This document shows, in pieces, positions 1-7,629 of a DNA stretch of 37,005 nucleotides. Numbering within the stretch: the stretch's first letter is position 1; every line of letters starts with the position of its first letter. Below the pieces are notes generated by a model that was not told the origin of the DNA, did no database searches, and saw only the letters and a list, made by a program, of their open reading frames with translations. A program made the translations under genes and the position numbers. Source of the DNA: an uncultured Lachnospiraceae bacterium (lineage in GTDB: Bacteria; Bacillota; Clostridia; Lachnospirales; Lachnospiraceae); NCBI GenBank assembly GCA_937950565.1, contig CALFCS010000100.1, forward strand, positions 1 through 37,005, read 5' to 3'.

Positions 1-1094
1 GAGGCAGCCGGTTTGGAGCCAGGGCTTATGCAGAGAACCCGGAGCAGGAACAGCTTCTGCAGGCAATTGATTATGTGCATCTGCATGGTCGAAAAATCTA
101 TCTGACCGTAAATACATTATTAAAGGACGTGGAACTGGATGAATTATATGATTATCTGCTCCCTTATTATAAACAGGGACTGGATGCAGTAATTGTACAG
201 GACATTGGCGTTATGCGTCTGATAAAAGAGAATTTTCCGGACCTTCCCATTCATGTGAGTACACAGGCGACAGTAACAGGTACATCAGGGGCCAGATTTT
301 TTGGAAAGCTTGGAGCACAACGAATTGTTCCGGCAAGAGAACTTTCTCTTTCTGAGATTCGTGATATGAAGGAAAAGACCGGACTTGAAATAGAATGCTT
401 CGTACATGGTGCGATGTGCTACTGTTATTCCGGACAGTGTCTGCTCAGCAGTATGATAGGAGGACGCAGCGGGAACAGGGGGCAGTGTGCGCAGCCATGC
501 CGCCTGCCATACAGTATTGCTGACAGTAAGCCGAAGGATTTGCTTAGCATGAAAGATTTGTCTGTTATCCGGATGCTTCCGGAATTAATAGAAGCCGGAA
601 TCGATTCTTTTAAAATTGAAGGACGTATGAAACAGCCGGAATATGTATACACGGTCACCCGTCTCTATAGAAAATATGCGGATTTGTATTTGGAAAAAGG
701 AAAAGCAGGGTATCATGTGTCGGAAAAAGACAGAAAAGAATTGGAAAATGCATATAGGAGACGCGGTTATACAGACGGCTATTATAAAAGACATAATGGA
801 AAAGAAATGATTTCCCTCTGTCGGCCAGAAGCTGCAAAAGAAGAAGCTGCCAGGGATAGAGATTACAAAATTAAAGAAAAAATTAATGGTAAGTTAATAC
901 TTTCTAATGGAAAACATGCTAAACTATGCATGGAATATAAAGGTAAGAAGGATATTTATTCTGTTGTATCAGAAGGCGAAATCGTCCAGACAGCACAGAA
1001 GGCGCCCCTTGACATTCAAAGAGTCGAAAAGCAGATGAAAAAAACCGGGAATACAGCATTTGTTTTTGATACATTAGTAATCGAAATGGATTAA
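1..1094 (+). CDS. U32 family peptidase-like protein, 5'-partial, ends at a premature TAA
   Basis: The frame is already open at base 3 and reads through an apparent GTG start at 75, so the true start lies upstream of the window. The residues before it (GSRFGARAYAENPEQ) are typical of U32 proteins. The conserved cysteine cluster lies between HGAMCYCYSGQC and NRGQCAQPCR (about 405-510). In this family it is thought to bind an iron-sulfur cluster. A second family block, FKIEGRMKQPEYVY, is at about 610-650. Despite the 'peptidase' name, characterised bacterial members (RlhA, TrhP) take part in hydroxylation of rRNA or tRNA bases; such a role here is inference. The frame stops at TAA 1092-1094, but the same frame continues into the next entry with family-like sequence. 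This is therefore the N-terminal part of a split gene. The sequence does not show whether the truncated product is stable. Confidence 0.85.
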   Translation, partial: GSRFGARAYAENPEQEQLLQAIDYVHLHGRKIYLTVNTLLKDVELDELYDYLLPYYKQGLDAVIVQDIGVMRLIKENFPDLPIHVSTQATVTGTSGARFFGKLGAQRIVPARELSLSEIRDMKEKTGLEIECFVHGAMCYCYSGQCLLSSMIGGRSGNRGQCAQPCRLPYSIADSKPKDLLSMKDLSVIRMLPELIEAGIDSFKIEGRMKQPEYVYTVTRLYRKYADLYLEKGKAGYHVSEKDRKELENAYRRRGYTDGYYKRHNGKEMISLCRPEAAKEEAARDRDYKIKEKINGKLILSNGKHAKLCMEYKGKKDIYSVVSEGEIVQTAQKAPLDIQRVEKQMKKTGNTAFVFDTLVIEMD

Positions 1095-1109
1095 AATATA
1101 TTTCTTCCG

Positions 1110-2063
1110 ATGCAGGCGTTGAATGAGCTGCGCCGCAATGGGCTTCAGACATTGGAAGAGACTGTACTTGGAGATTATAGAAGACAACAAAAGGTATCCA
1201 GGATGCGTCCGGAATCTCCTGGGACTTCCAGTGAAGAAAAGCGGATGGCACCAAAAGATATGCCTGTTACAGATGTATCTGTCCAGACTGCGGAGCAATT
1301 GTCTGCGGTGATTCAAATACCTGGAATTCATACGATTTATGTGGAGGGGGATATTGCGCTGGACGATAACGTGGTTCATATATTAAAAGAGAATCCTGCA
1401 GAAAAACAGATTTATTTTTCGATGCCGTATATTTTCCGGCAAATGACGGCTGATTATTACGAAAAAATATATGAGAGAATCACCGGGCTCTATGATGGAA
1501 TCATGATTCGTAATTGGGAAAGTTATGAATGGCTGCAAAACAAGAATTATCCGAAAACCATTATATCTGATTATAATATGTATGTATTTAACCGGAAGAG
1601 CAAAGAATTTATAAAACAGACAGCGATTAAAGAATATACTGTGTCGCCGGAGTTAAATAGCAGAGAGCTTTCTGAGCTTGGACCGGGCGGAATTCTGACT
1701 GTTTACGGCTATCAGCCAGTCATGATTACTGCAAACTGCATCTGGAAGACAACAAGTGGATGTTCAAAAAAGAAAGGAACCCTGTATCTGTCCGACCGCT
1801 ATAAAAAGAAATTTGCAGTTAAAAATTATTGCAGATATTGTTATAATATTATGTATAACTGCATCCCTCTTGTACTTTTTGATTTGACAGATGAAATAAG
1901 GCGACTTGATTTTTCACGTATACGTCTGGACTTTACTATAGAAAAAGCTGACCAGGTATATACGGTCATTCATCTTTGTAAGAAAGCATTTGGCGGAGAA
2001 AAAGAGGGACAACTTCTAAACTCAGAATATACAAGAGGGCATTTTAAACGGGGAGTAAAGTAG
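1110..2063 (+). pseudogene. C-terminal part of the split U32 protein
   Basis: This is the same reading frame as the preceding entry, separated only by the TAA at 1092-1094. The codons between the stop and this ATG read NIFLP, followed by MQALNELRRNGLQTLEE, which looks like the continuous linker of long U32 proteins. The ATG at 1110 has no Shine-Dalgarno sequence in front of it, so an independent start is doubtful. The 317 residues cover the C-terminal U32 region. Near the end is a Cys-rich motif, KNYCRYCYNIMYN (about 1819-1857), which matches the usual CxxCYN-type motif of this family. The gene is best read as a nonsense-mutated (or sequencing-error-split) U32 gene. It ends 8 bases before the ftsW/rodA-like gene, so the two were probably co-transcribed. 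Confidence 0.75.
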
Positions 2064-2071
2064 GTGAAGGT

Positions 2072-3556
2072 TTGGTAAATATTATTATAGAATTTTCAAA
2101 ATATCTGATGATTATACTGGTGACGATGTACACGTTTACATGCTTCAGCATTTTTGGTTACCAGAATCCTGACAGAAAGAAAAATATGCTGAGGAATCAA
2201 ACGATTATCATGTTTATGATACAGCTGATTGCTTATCTTGTTATGTATCTTGAAAAAGAGGATATGAAGGTTCTGGCATTTTATCTGATGCAAGTAGTAC
2301 TGTTTGGGGCAACTATTATTTTATATACATTAATTTATCCGAAAGTATCAAGGCTCGTTGTGAATAATATGTGTATGCTTCTTTGCATTGGCATGATCAT
2401 GCTCACGCGTCTGGATTATACCATTGCCGTAAAACAATTCGTGATTGCGTCGGCGGCCATTGCCATAAGTCTGGTAGTGCCGGTTATTATAAGAAAATTT
2501 AAGCTTCTTTCGGAATGGAGAAATTTTTATGCAGTTGCTGGTATTGTATCTCTTGCAGCGGTTGTTGTGGTAGGAATTGTCATGAAGCGGAGAACCGGAG
2601 GTGCAATGCTTGGATTTGAAATTGCAGGTATCAATATACAGCCTTCGGAACTGGTAAAAATTATTTTTGTTTTTTTTGTGGCATCCAGCTTTAAAATGTC
2701 AACAAAATTTAAAGATATCGTGATTACCACAGCGCTTGCCGCTTTCCATGTGTTGATTCTGGTGGCTTCCAAAGACCTGGGGGCGGCGCTTATCATTTTT
2801 ATTGTATATCTTGTGATGTTATATGTCGCAACCAGACAGCCACTTTATATATTGGCGGGCGCCGGAGCTGGAAGCATGGCGGCAGTACTGGCTTATTACC
2901 TGTTTAACCATGTGCGCGTCAGAGTCATTGCATGGAAGGACCCATTTGCTTCTTATTCAGACGGAGGATACCAGGTAGCTCAATCCCTATTTGCCATAGG
3001 TACTGGGAGCTGGTTTGGTATGGGACTTTATCAGGGAGCTCCGGACACAATCCCGGTTGCGGAATCGGATTTTATTTTTTCCGCTATTTCTGAGGAAATG
3101 GGGCTTATCTTTGCACTTTGTATCATCTTGATCTGTGTGAGCTGCTATGTAATGTTCCTGAATATATCCATGCAGCTTCATACCCTGTTCTACAAACTGG
3201 TTGCGTTAGGGCTTGGTACATGCTACATATTTCAGGTGTTTTTAAATATTGGAGGAGTGACGAAGTTTATTCCCTCTACCGGAGTTACGCTGCCGCTGGT
3301 CAGCTATGGCGGAAGCTCACTGCTCAGCACTTTGATTATGTTTGCAATCATTCAGGGGTTATATATATTAAGGGAAGACGAGGAAGACGATATTGAAAGA
3401 AAAAAGAAGGAAAAGCTACGAGTTAAGAGAAGCGGACAAGAAAATAAAACGAAAAGAAGAGAAGCGGGAAATGTCCAGAAAAGACCGCAGGGAAGCAAAC
3501 CGCGAAGACCGAAACAAAGCGAAGAAAAAACGCGCAAGGAACAAAGAATTCGCTAG
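2072..3556 (+). CDS. FtsW/RodA/SpoVE family peptidoglycan glycosyltransferase
   Basis: SEDS-family membrane glycosyltransferase that polymerises lipid II glycan strands during elongation, division or spore cortex formation, paired with a class B PBP. The start is TTG at 2072, with AGGTG at 2062-2066 as ribosome binding site. The hydrophobic profile fits about ten membrane helices. Family motifs are visible: SKDLGAALIIF (the aspartate-containing motif), VAESDFIFSAISEEMGL, and GVTLPLVSYGGSSLLS near the last helices. After GLYILREDEEDD comes an unusually long Lys/Arg-rich cytoplasmic tail of about 60 residues. That tail is encoded by the same DNA as the start of the following PBP in another frame. 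The adjacent class B PBP supports a SEDS-bPBP pair. The sequence does not decide between FtsW, RodA and SpoVE. Confidence 0.9.
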   Translation: MVNIIIEFSKYLMIILVTMYTFTCFSIFGYQNPDRKKNMLRNQTIIMFMIQLIAYLVMYLEKEDMKVLAFYLMQVVLFGATIILYTLIYPKVSRLVVNNMCMLLCIGMIMLTRLDYTIAVKQFVIASAAIAISLVVPVIIRKFKLLSEWRNFYAVAGIVSLAAVVVVGIVMKRRTGGAMLGFEIAGINIQPSELVKIIFVFFVASSFKMSTKFKDIVITTALAAFHVLILVASKDLGAALIIFIVYLVMLYVATRQPLYILAGAGAGSMAAVLAYYLFNHVRVRVIAWKDPFASYSDGGYQVAQSLFAIGTGSWFGMGLYQGAPDTIPVAESDFIFSAISEEMGLIFALCIILICVSCYVMFLNISMQLHTLFYKLVALGLGTCYIFQVFLNIGGVTKFIPSTGVTLPLVSYGGSSLLSTLIMFAIIQGLYILREDEEDDIERKKKEKLRVKRSGQENKTKRREAGNVQKRPQGSKPRRPKQSEEKTRKEQRIR

Positions 3557-4925
3557 AGTTACTTATGCATTTGTGGCACTTTTTATTGTTATGATGGGAT
3601 ATATCGCTTACTTTAATATTGCAGAAAGCCGTGATATTATCCGAAATCCTCATAATGGGAGACAGGATTCTTATGCCGACCGTGTTGTAAGGGGAAAACT
3701 TCTTGACAGAAACGGGAATATTCTCGCGCAGACAAATGTTGCGGAGGATGGAACGGAGACAAGGCAATATCCCTATGGCAATATGTTCGCACATGTAATC
3801 GGATATACGGCAAAGGGTAAAAGCGGGCTTGAGTCCCTGGCTAATTTTGAACTTCTGACTTCAAATGCTTTCTTCCTTGAAAAGTTGAAAACGGAATTTC
3901 AGGATCAGAAAAATATTGGAGATAATGTTGTCACAACTCTGGATGTCAATATACAGGAAGCGGCTTACAATGCACTGGGAAATAATAAAGGGGCCGTCAT
4001 TGTTATGGAGCCAGCAACCGGTAAAATTGTAGGAATGGTATCCAAACCGGATTTTGACCCGAATACAGTAGCACAAAATTGGGAAACTTTAAGTACAGAT
4101 GAATCGAACAGCGCGCTGTTAAACCGTGCCACACAAGGGCAGTATGCACCGGGTTCTACTTTTAAAGTTGTTACGGCGCTCGAATATATGCGGGAAAATC
4201 CCGGGTATGATGCTTATACTTATAATTGTAAAGGAGCAATTCAAGCTTCCGGTGTGTCTATTCACTGTTATAATGGACATGTACATGGAGAAGTGTCATT
4301 TAGAGACAGCCTTGCCTATTCCTGCAATACATCTTTTTCCAACATCGGTCTGTCGCTTGATATTGGAAAGTTCCGCAGTACGGCCAATGACCTGTTGTTT
4401 GATTCAGAACTGCCATGTGAGCTGCCTTATAGTAAAAGTAAATTTATGCTGAAAAAAGGCGCTGATGATGCCGACCGCATGATGACAGCCATGGGGCAGG
4501 GAAAGACACAGGTAAGTCCTTATCATATGGCGCTTATTACCTCTGCTATTGCAAATGGCGGAACACTTATGAAACCGTATCTGATTGATTCTGTAACCAA
4601 TTATACGGGCAGTGTGATAGAAGAAACAAGACCGGAAAAATACGGACGGCTTTTATCATCACAGGAGGCAGCGCAGTTAAAAGATTACCTGACATCCGTA
4701 ACAGAATATGGTACAGCATCCGTTTTAAAAGGACAAAACTACACGGCGGCAGGAAAAACCGGAACAGCAGAATATAGTTCAGATAAGGAAAAAGATCATT
4801 CCTGGTTTATCGGTATCGCAAATGTGGACAATCCGGATCTTGTAATCAGTGTAATTATTGAATCGGCAGATGGTTCGGCTAAAGCAGTAAATATTGCAAA
4901 GCAGGTATTTGACGCATATTATTAA
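3393..4925 (+). CDS. Class B penicillin-binding protein (transpeptidase)
   Basis: Crosslinks peptidoglycan peptides at the outer membrane face, as partner of the SEDS protein just upstream. Numbered from TTG 3393, a very basic cytoplasmic segment (1-55) is followed by one membrane helix (about 56-75). Next are a pedestal/dimerisation region (VVRGKLLDRNGNILA) and a transpeptidase domain with all three signature motifs: STFK at 255-258, SCN at 310-312 and KTG at 455-457. Catalytic serine is S255. The TTG has GAGGA nine bases upstream and gives a 164-base overlap with the preceding gene. ATG 3471 is an alternative start with a weaker ribosome binding site and would still overlap by 86 bases. No PASTA repeats are present. 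The identification is firm; the exact start is not. Confidence 0.9.
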   Translation: MKEKRRKSYELREADKKIKRKEEKREMSRKDRREANREDRNKAKKKRARNKEFARVTYAFVALFIVMMGYIAYFNIAESRDIIRNPHNGRQDSYADRVVRGKLLDRNGNILAQTNVAEDGTETRQYPYGNMFAHVIGYTAKGKSGLESLANFELLTSNAFFLEKLKTEFQDQKNIGDNVVTTLDVNIQEAAYNALGNNKGAVIVMEPATGKIVGMVSKPDFDPNTVAQNWETLSTDESNSALLNRATQGQYAPGSTFKVVTALEYMRENPGYDAYTYNCKGAIQASGVSIHCYNGHVHGEVSFRDSLAYSCNTSFSNIGLSLDIGKFRSTANDLLFDSELPCELPYSKSKFMLKKGADDADRMMTAMGQGKTQVSPYHMALITSAIANGGTLMKPYLIDSVTNYTGSVIEETRPEKYGRLLSSQEAAQLKDYLTSVTEYGTASVLKGQNYTAAGKTGTAEYSSDKEKDHSWFIGIANVDNPDLVISVIIESADGSAKAVNIAKQVFDAYY

Positions 4926-4940
4926 AATGGAGATGGTATC

Positions 4941-5264
4941 ATGAAATTTTATCGCAATCTTTACTTGTCTCCGGGACTTGAAAAGAAAAAAAATAAGGTT
5001 ATCCGGAAATTAAAAAACGGAAAGCTGCAGATAAACATTTATGTAATTATTCTGGCTTCCAACGAAAGAAATCAGTTGGAAATCTGTAATTCGGCGCTGT
5101 TTTTACAACCCGGCTATCCGAAAAAGGATTATTTTGTCGTTGGGATTGCAAAAGAATATGAGGAAGCGTTAGAATTGGTGGAAGAAATCACCAAAGAGGT
5201 GTATAATGAAACAAAAGGGGCAGATATTCGCTCCTATATCATAAAAAAAGAGCAGGAAGGTTAG
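4941..5264 (+). CDS. Conserved hypothetical protein, 107 aa
   Basis: A small soluble-looking protein without a signal peptide or membrane segment. The start ATG at 4941 follows GGAGATGG. The N-terminus is basic (LEKKKNKVIRKLKNGK), followed by a beta-rich centre (INIYVIILASN) and a helical Glu-rich end (EEALELVEEITKEVYNE). It sits 15 bases after the PBP stop and 2 bases before the DUF2953 gene, so it is in the same transcription unit as cell-envelope and sporulation genes. I do not recognise a functional family. Its position suggests an envelope or sporulation role, but that is only context. Confidence 0.75.
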   Translation: MKFYRNLYLSPGLEKKKNKVIRKLKNGKLQINIYVIILASNERNQLEICNSALFLQPGYPKKDYFVVGIAKEYEEALELVEEITKEVYNETKGADIRSYIIKKEQEG

Positions 5265-5266
5265 CG

Positions 5267-6172
5267 ATGCTACATATATTACTTTTGATTTTAAAAATAG
5301 CAGGCATCATACTGGCAGTAATACTGGGAATATTAGTATTGCTGGCTTGTATTGTCCTTTTTGTTCCGATTCGATATGAAATAGCCGGAAAATGTGACGG
5401 GAATTTGGATACACTAAAAATAAAAGGAACAGCTACATGGCTTTTGCATCTGCTTCAGGTGGATATATATTTTAAAAACAATACTTTAAAGTGGAGAGCA
5501 AGAGCAGCATGGAAAAAAATGACCGGAGGACAACAAACAGCCGAGGAAGAAGAACTTTCGGAAACAAGAGTGGAAAAGAAGGAAGAACAGAAAAGCAGAA
5601 AAGAAAAAAAACAAGATGAAAAGGAAAAAGAAGATGAAAAAGAAAAGGAAGAACGGAATGAAGATCAGCCTCAGAAAGCTCAGGAAACTTTGGAAATCAA
5701 GGAAGAAATACATGAGAAAAGCGAAAAAAGCAGCGAAAAGCCTGAAGCCATTCGGGAAAATACTCAAAAAGCGCAGAACATTTTTCATAAAATAAAAGAA
5801 TTATTTCGGAAAAAGGAAAAACTGAAAGAGTTTCTTACAAATGAAATACATGTGAAGGCGTTTAAAAAACTAAAAAAAGAAGTATTTCGATTCCTTCGGA
5901 AGTTAAAACCGAAGAAATTACGGGCAGATATCCTTTTTGGATTTGATGATCCCTGCACAACAGGACAGGTATTGGCAGGACTAGCTATCATGTATCCTGT
6001 TTTTGCAGACCACGTAACAATTACGCCGGATTTTGAGAAACAGATTTTAAAAGGGACTGTTTATATAAAGGGAAACATACGGTTAAGTACAGTAGCAGCA
6101 TTCCTGTGGAACCTGGTTTGGAGCGGGGATATACGGACAACATATAAAGATATAAAAAGTTTTGAATTATAA
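5267..6172 (+). CDS. DUF2953 domain protein, YtfI-like
   Basis: A 301-residue protein with an N-terminal hydrophobic segment (about 4-33, ending in LFVPIRYEI) that probably anchors it to the membrane. A short beta-rich part follows (about 40-90), then a long low-complexity Glu/Lys region (about 95-185). The C-terminal block, FGFDDPCTTGQVLAGLAIMY, is typical of DUF2953 proteins such as Bacillus YtfI. It is followed directly by the ytfJ/gerW gene, the same neighbour as in Bacillus, which supports a sporulation link. The Glu/Lys stretch comes from a strongly purine-rich DNA tract (about 5530-5660) and may be a flexible spacer. Function is unknown. Confidence 0.8.
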   Translation: MLHILLLILKIAGIILAVILGILVLLACIVLFVPIRYEIAGKCDGNLDTLKIKGTATWLLHLLQVDIYFKNNTLKWRARAAWKKMTGGQQTAEEEELSETRVEKKEEQKSRKEKKQDEKEKEDEKEKEERNEDQPQKAQETLEIKEEIHEKSEKSSEKPEAIRENTQKAQNIFHKIKELFRKKEKLKEFLTNEIHVKAFKKLKKEVFRFLRKLKPKKLRADILFGFDDPCTTGQVLAGLAIMYPVFADHVTITPDFEKQILKGTVYIKGNIRLSTVAAFLWNLVWSGDIRTTYKDIKSFEL

Positions 6173-6190
6173 TATTAGGAGGAATTGGAT

Positions 6191-6589
6191 ATGGCAGACA
6201 GTAATTTTAAAGGAACAGTGGAAGCTCTCTTTGAAGGGATGGATGGTGTGATTACTTCAAAGACTGTTGTAGGAGAAGCGATTCAAATCAAAGATACGAT
6301 TATTCTGCCCCTTGTGGATGTTTCCTTTGCGGTAGGCGCCGGAGCATGGGGAACGGATAAGAAGGATAAAGGAGCAGGCGGTATTGGCGGAAAGCTGACT
6401 CCTTGTGCAGTGCTGGTCATTCAGAATGGACATACCAGACTTGTAAATATCAAAAATCAGGATACGATCACAAAAATCCTTGATATGGTTCCGGATGTTG
6501 TGGATAAATTTACAGCAGGAAAGAATGATACAATGACAGAAAGTGACGTTGTAGATATTTTAAATAAAAAAGAAGCAGAAGAACTCTGA
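6191..6589 (+). CDS. ytfJ: GerW family sporulation protein (YtfJ)
   Basis: Member of the YtfJ/GerW family, needed in Bacillus for normal spore germination; biochemical role unknown. The protein is about 132 residues. It shows the family block LPLVDVSFAVGAGAWG, a Gly-rich turn (KGAGGIGGKL) and the segment TPCAVLVIQNGHTRLV. The start is ATG 6191 because AGGAGG at 6177-6182 lies eight bases upstream; an in-frame TTG at 6185 would be only two bases from it. The gene follows the DUF2953/YtfI-like gene after an 18-base gap, so the two are probably co-transcribed during sporulation. No clear terminator was seen directly after it. Confidence 0.9.
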   Translation: MADSNFKGTVEALFEGMDGVITSKTVVGEAIQIKDTIILPLVDVSFAVGAGAWGTDKKDKGAGGIGGKLTPCAVLVIQNGHTRLVNIKNQDTITKILDMVPDVVDKFTAGKNDTMTESDVVDILNKKEAEEL

Positions 6590-6669
6590 TACGGTTTGAA
6601 GCAGTCAGACATTTTTTTCTGTTATGCTGCATAAAATATGATAAAGCGTTTTAGAAGAGGGGATATGTT

Positions 6670-6807
6670 CTGAAACGTATTATCGGATTTGCTTTATTTT
6701 GGATGGCGGTAGGTATTATATTGGCGCTTCTTCTGCCAAATACCTTCGTGGAAGTTTTGTGTGTGATTCTGTGTATATTGGCAGGATACAATTTATTTTG
6801 TTGTTAA
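6670..6807 (+). CDS. Small membrane protein, 45 aa, CTG start
   Basis: A short frame reads LKRIIGFALFWMAVGIILAL and continues through a second hydrophobic stretch to GYNLFCC before TAA. It looks like two short membrane helices joined by a LPNTFVE turn. The frame opens only after a TAG at 6652-6654 and contains no upstream ATG, GTG or TTG. CTG 6670 is therefore the likely start, with AGAGGGG (6656-6662) about seven bases in front. The first in-frame ATG (6703) would cut the first helix in half. The LKRIIGFALFW...NLFCC pattern resembles a tiny conserved clostridial protein, but this was not verified. It lies between ytfJ and rpmB. Confidence 0.55.
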   Translation: MKRIIGFALFWMAVGIILALLLPNTFVEVLCVILCILAGYNLFCC

Positions 6808-6830
6808 TAACAGAAAATACGAAATAGTGC

Positions 6831-6859
6831 TTGCATTCCTCAAAATATTCTGTTAGAAT
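6831..6859 (+). promoter_or_regulatory. Sigma-A type promoter of rpmB
   Basis: A -35 TTGCAT at 6831-6836 and a -10 TAGAAT at 6854-6859 are separated by 17 bases. TG at 6851-6852 makes it an extended -10. It lies about 55 bases before the L28 start. The leader contains a short hairpin (arms 6873-6878 and 6884-6889, loop GAGAT). Any role of that hairpin in regulation is speculative. Confidence 0.65.
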
Positions 6860-6915
6860 ATCTAGTGTTGTAAGTTCGGAGATCGGACTATATATGAGCG
6901 TTAGGAGGTGCAGTC

Positions 6916-7104
6916 ATGGCTAAATGTGCTATTTGCGAAAAGGGTGCTCACTTTGGTAATAATGTAAGTCACTCTCATAGAAAGACACCAAAGATGTGGA
7001 AATCAAATGTTAAATCCGTTCGTGTAAAGACAGAAAACGGCGGAACAAAGAAGATGTATGTATGTACTTCTTGCTTAAAGTCAGGAAAAGTAGAGCGTGC
7101 ATAA
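6916..7104 (+). CDS. rpmB: 50S ribosomal protein L28
   Basis: Large-subunit ribosomal protein of 62 residues, the normal length. It starts MAKCAICEKGAHFGNNVSHS, with the standard HRKTPKMWKSN segment. It carries two Cys pairs, CAIC at residues 4-7 and CTSC near the C-terminus. These make it the zinc-binding (C+) form of L28. The start ATG 6916 has GGAGG about eight bases upstream. A dedicated promoter lies upstream and a strong terminator follows, so the gene is monocistronic. The rpmB-yloU-yloV-recG order is common in Firmicutes. Confidence 0.97.
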   Translation: MAKCAICEKGAHFGNNVSHSHRKTPKMWKSNVKSVRVKTENGGTKKMYVCTSCLKSGKVERA

Positions 7105-7119
7105 GAAAAGCGAACGGGA

Positions 7120-7150
7120 CTCAGATTTCTCTTTGAAATCTGGGTTTTTT
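7120..7150 (+). terminator. Intrinsic terminator after rpmB
   Basis: Hairpin with arms 7120-7129 and 7135-7144 (core CAGATTTC/GAAATCTG), loop TCTTT, followed by a T-run from 7145. It ends 16-46 bases after the L28 stop and separates rpmB from the yloU promoter. Confidence 0.85.
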
Positions 7151-7170
7151 CTTTTTCTGATATTTTGTAT

Positions 7171-7199
7171 TTGTAATATAGTGCAAAAGAGAGTATAAT
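7171..7199 (+). promoter_or_regulatory. Sigma-A type promoter of yloU-yloV
   Basis: A -35 TTGTAA at 7171-7176 and a consensus -10 TATAAT at 7194-7199 are spaced by 17 bases. They sit about 50 bases before the Asp23-family start, directly after the rpmB terminator. Confidence 0.7.
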
Positions 7200-7252
7200 A
7201 TTGCTGTTAATATGCGAATTAGTAATTAACTATAAAAGTGGAGGTTATTAAT

Positions 7253-7612
7253 ATGAAAGGTTGTATGAGTACAGATCTTGGCATTATTACGGTTGATTCT
7301 GATGTAATTGCAAAGTATGCAGGTTCTGTGGCAGTGGAATGTTTTGGTATTGTAGGAATGGCTGCAGTCAATGTGAAAGATGGACTGGTGCATCTTCTGA
7401 AACGCGAGAGTCTGACAAAAGGTATTCAGGTAAATATTACGGAAGATAATCATGTGGCTCTGGATTTTCATATTGTTGTTTCATATGGCGTGAGTATTTC
7501 GGCTGTAACAGATAATCTGATCAGTAACGTGAAATACCGTGTGGAAGAATTCTCAGGAATGCCTGTAGATAAGATCACTATCTATATTGAAGGCGTAAGA
7601 AACATTGATTAG
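7253..7612 (+). CDS. Asp23/Gls24 family protein (YloU)
   Basis: A 119-residue member of the Asp23/Gls24 envelope stress family, whose staphylococcal member coats the membrane inner face. The start is ATG 7253, eight bases after GGAGG at 7240-7244. An in-frame GTG at 7238 lies within the ribosome binding site and is rejected. Family features are LGIITVDSDVIAKYAGSVAV at the N-terminus and VSYGVSISAVTDNLISNVKY in the C-terminal half. As in Bacillus yloU-yloV, it is followed by a DAK2-domain kinase gene after 17 bases. The partnership points to a link with membrane lipid or fatty acid handling, which is inference. Confidence 0.9.
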   Translation: MKGCMSTDLGIITVDSDVIAKYAGSVAVECFGIVGMAAVNVKDGLVHLLKRESLTKGIQVNITEDNHVALDFHIVVSYGVSISAVTDNLISNVKYRVEEFSGMPVDKITIYIEGVRNID

Positions 7613-7629
7613 TTAAGGAGGATTTAAAG

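Noticed and set aside
75..77. GTG at 75 as the start of the U32 gene
   Set aside because: The frame is open to base 3 and encodes typical U32 residues before it; the true start is outside the window.
1092..1094. Recoding of the stop (for example as selenocysteine)
   Set aside because: The codon is TAA, not TGA, and no recoding structure was noticed; a nonsense change is simpler.
6185..6190. TTG start two codons before ytfJ ATG
   Set aside because: It is only two bases from AGGAGG; ATG 6191 has normal spacing.
7238..7252. GTG start for the Asp23-family gene
   Set aside because: It lies in the ribosome binding site of ATG 7253.
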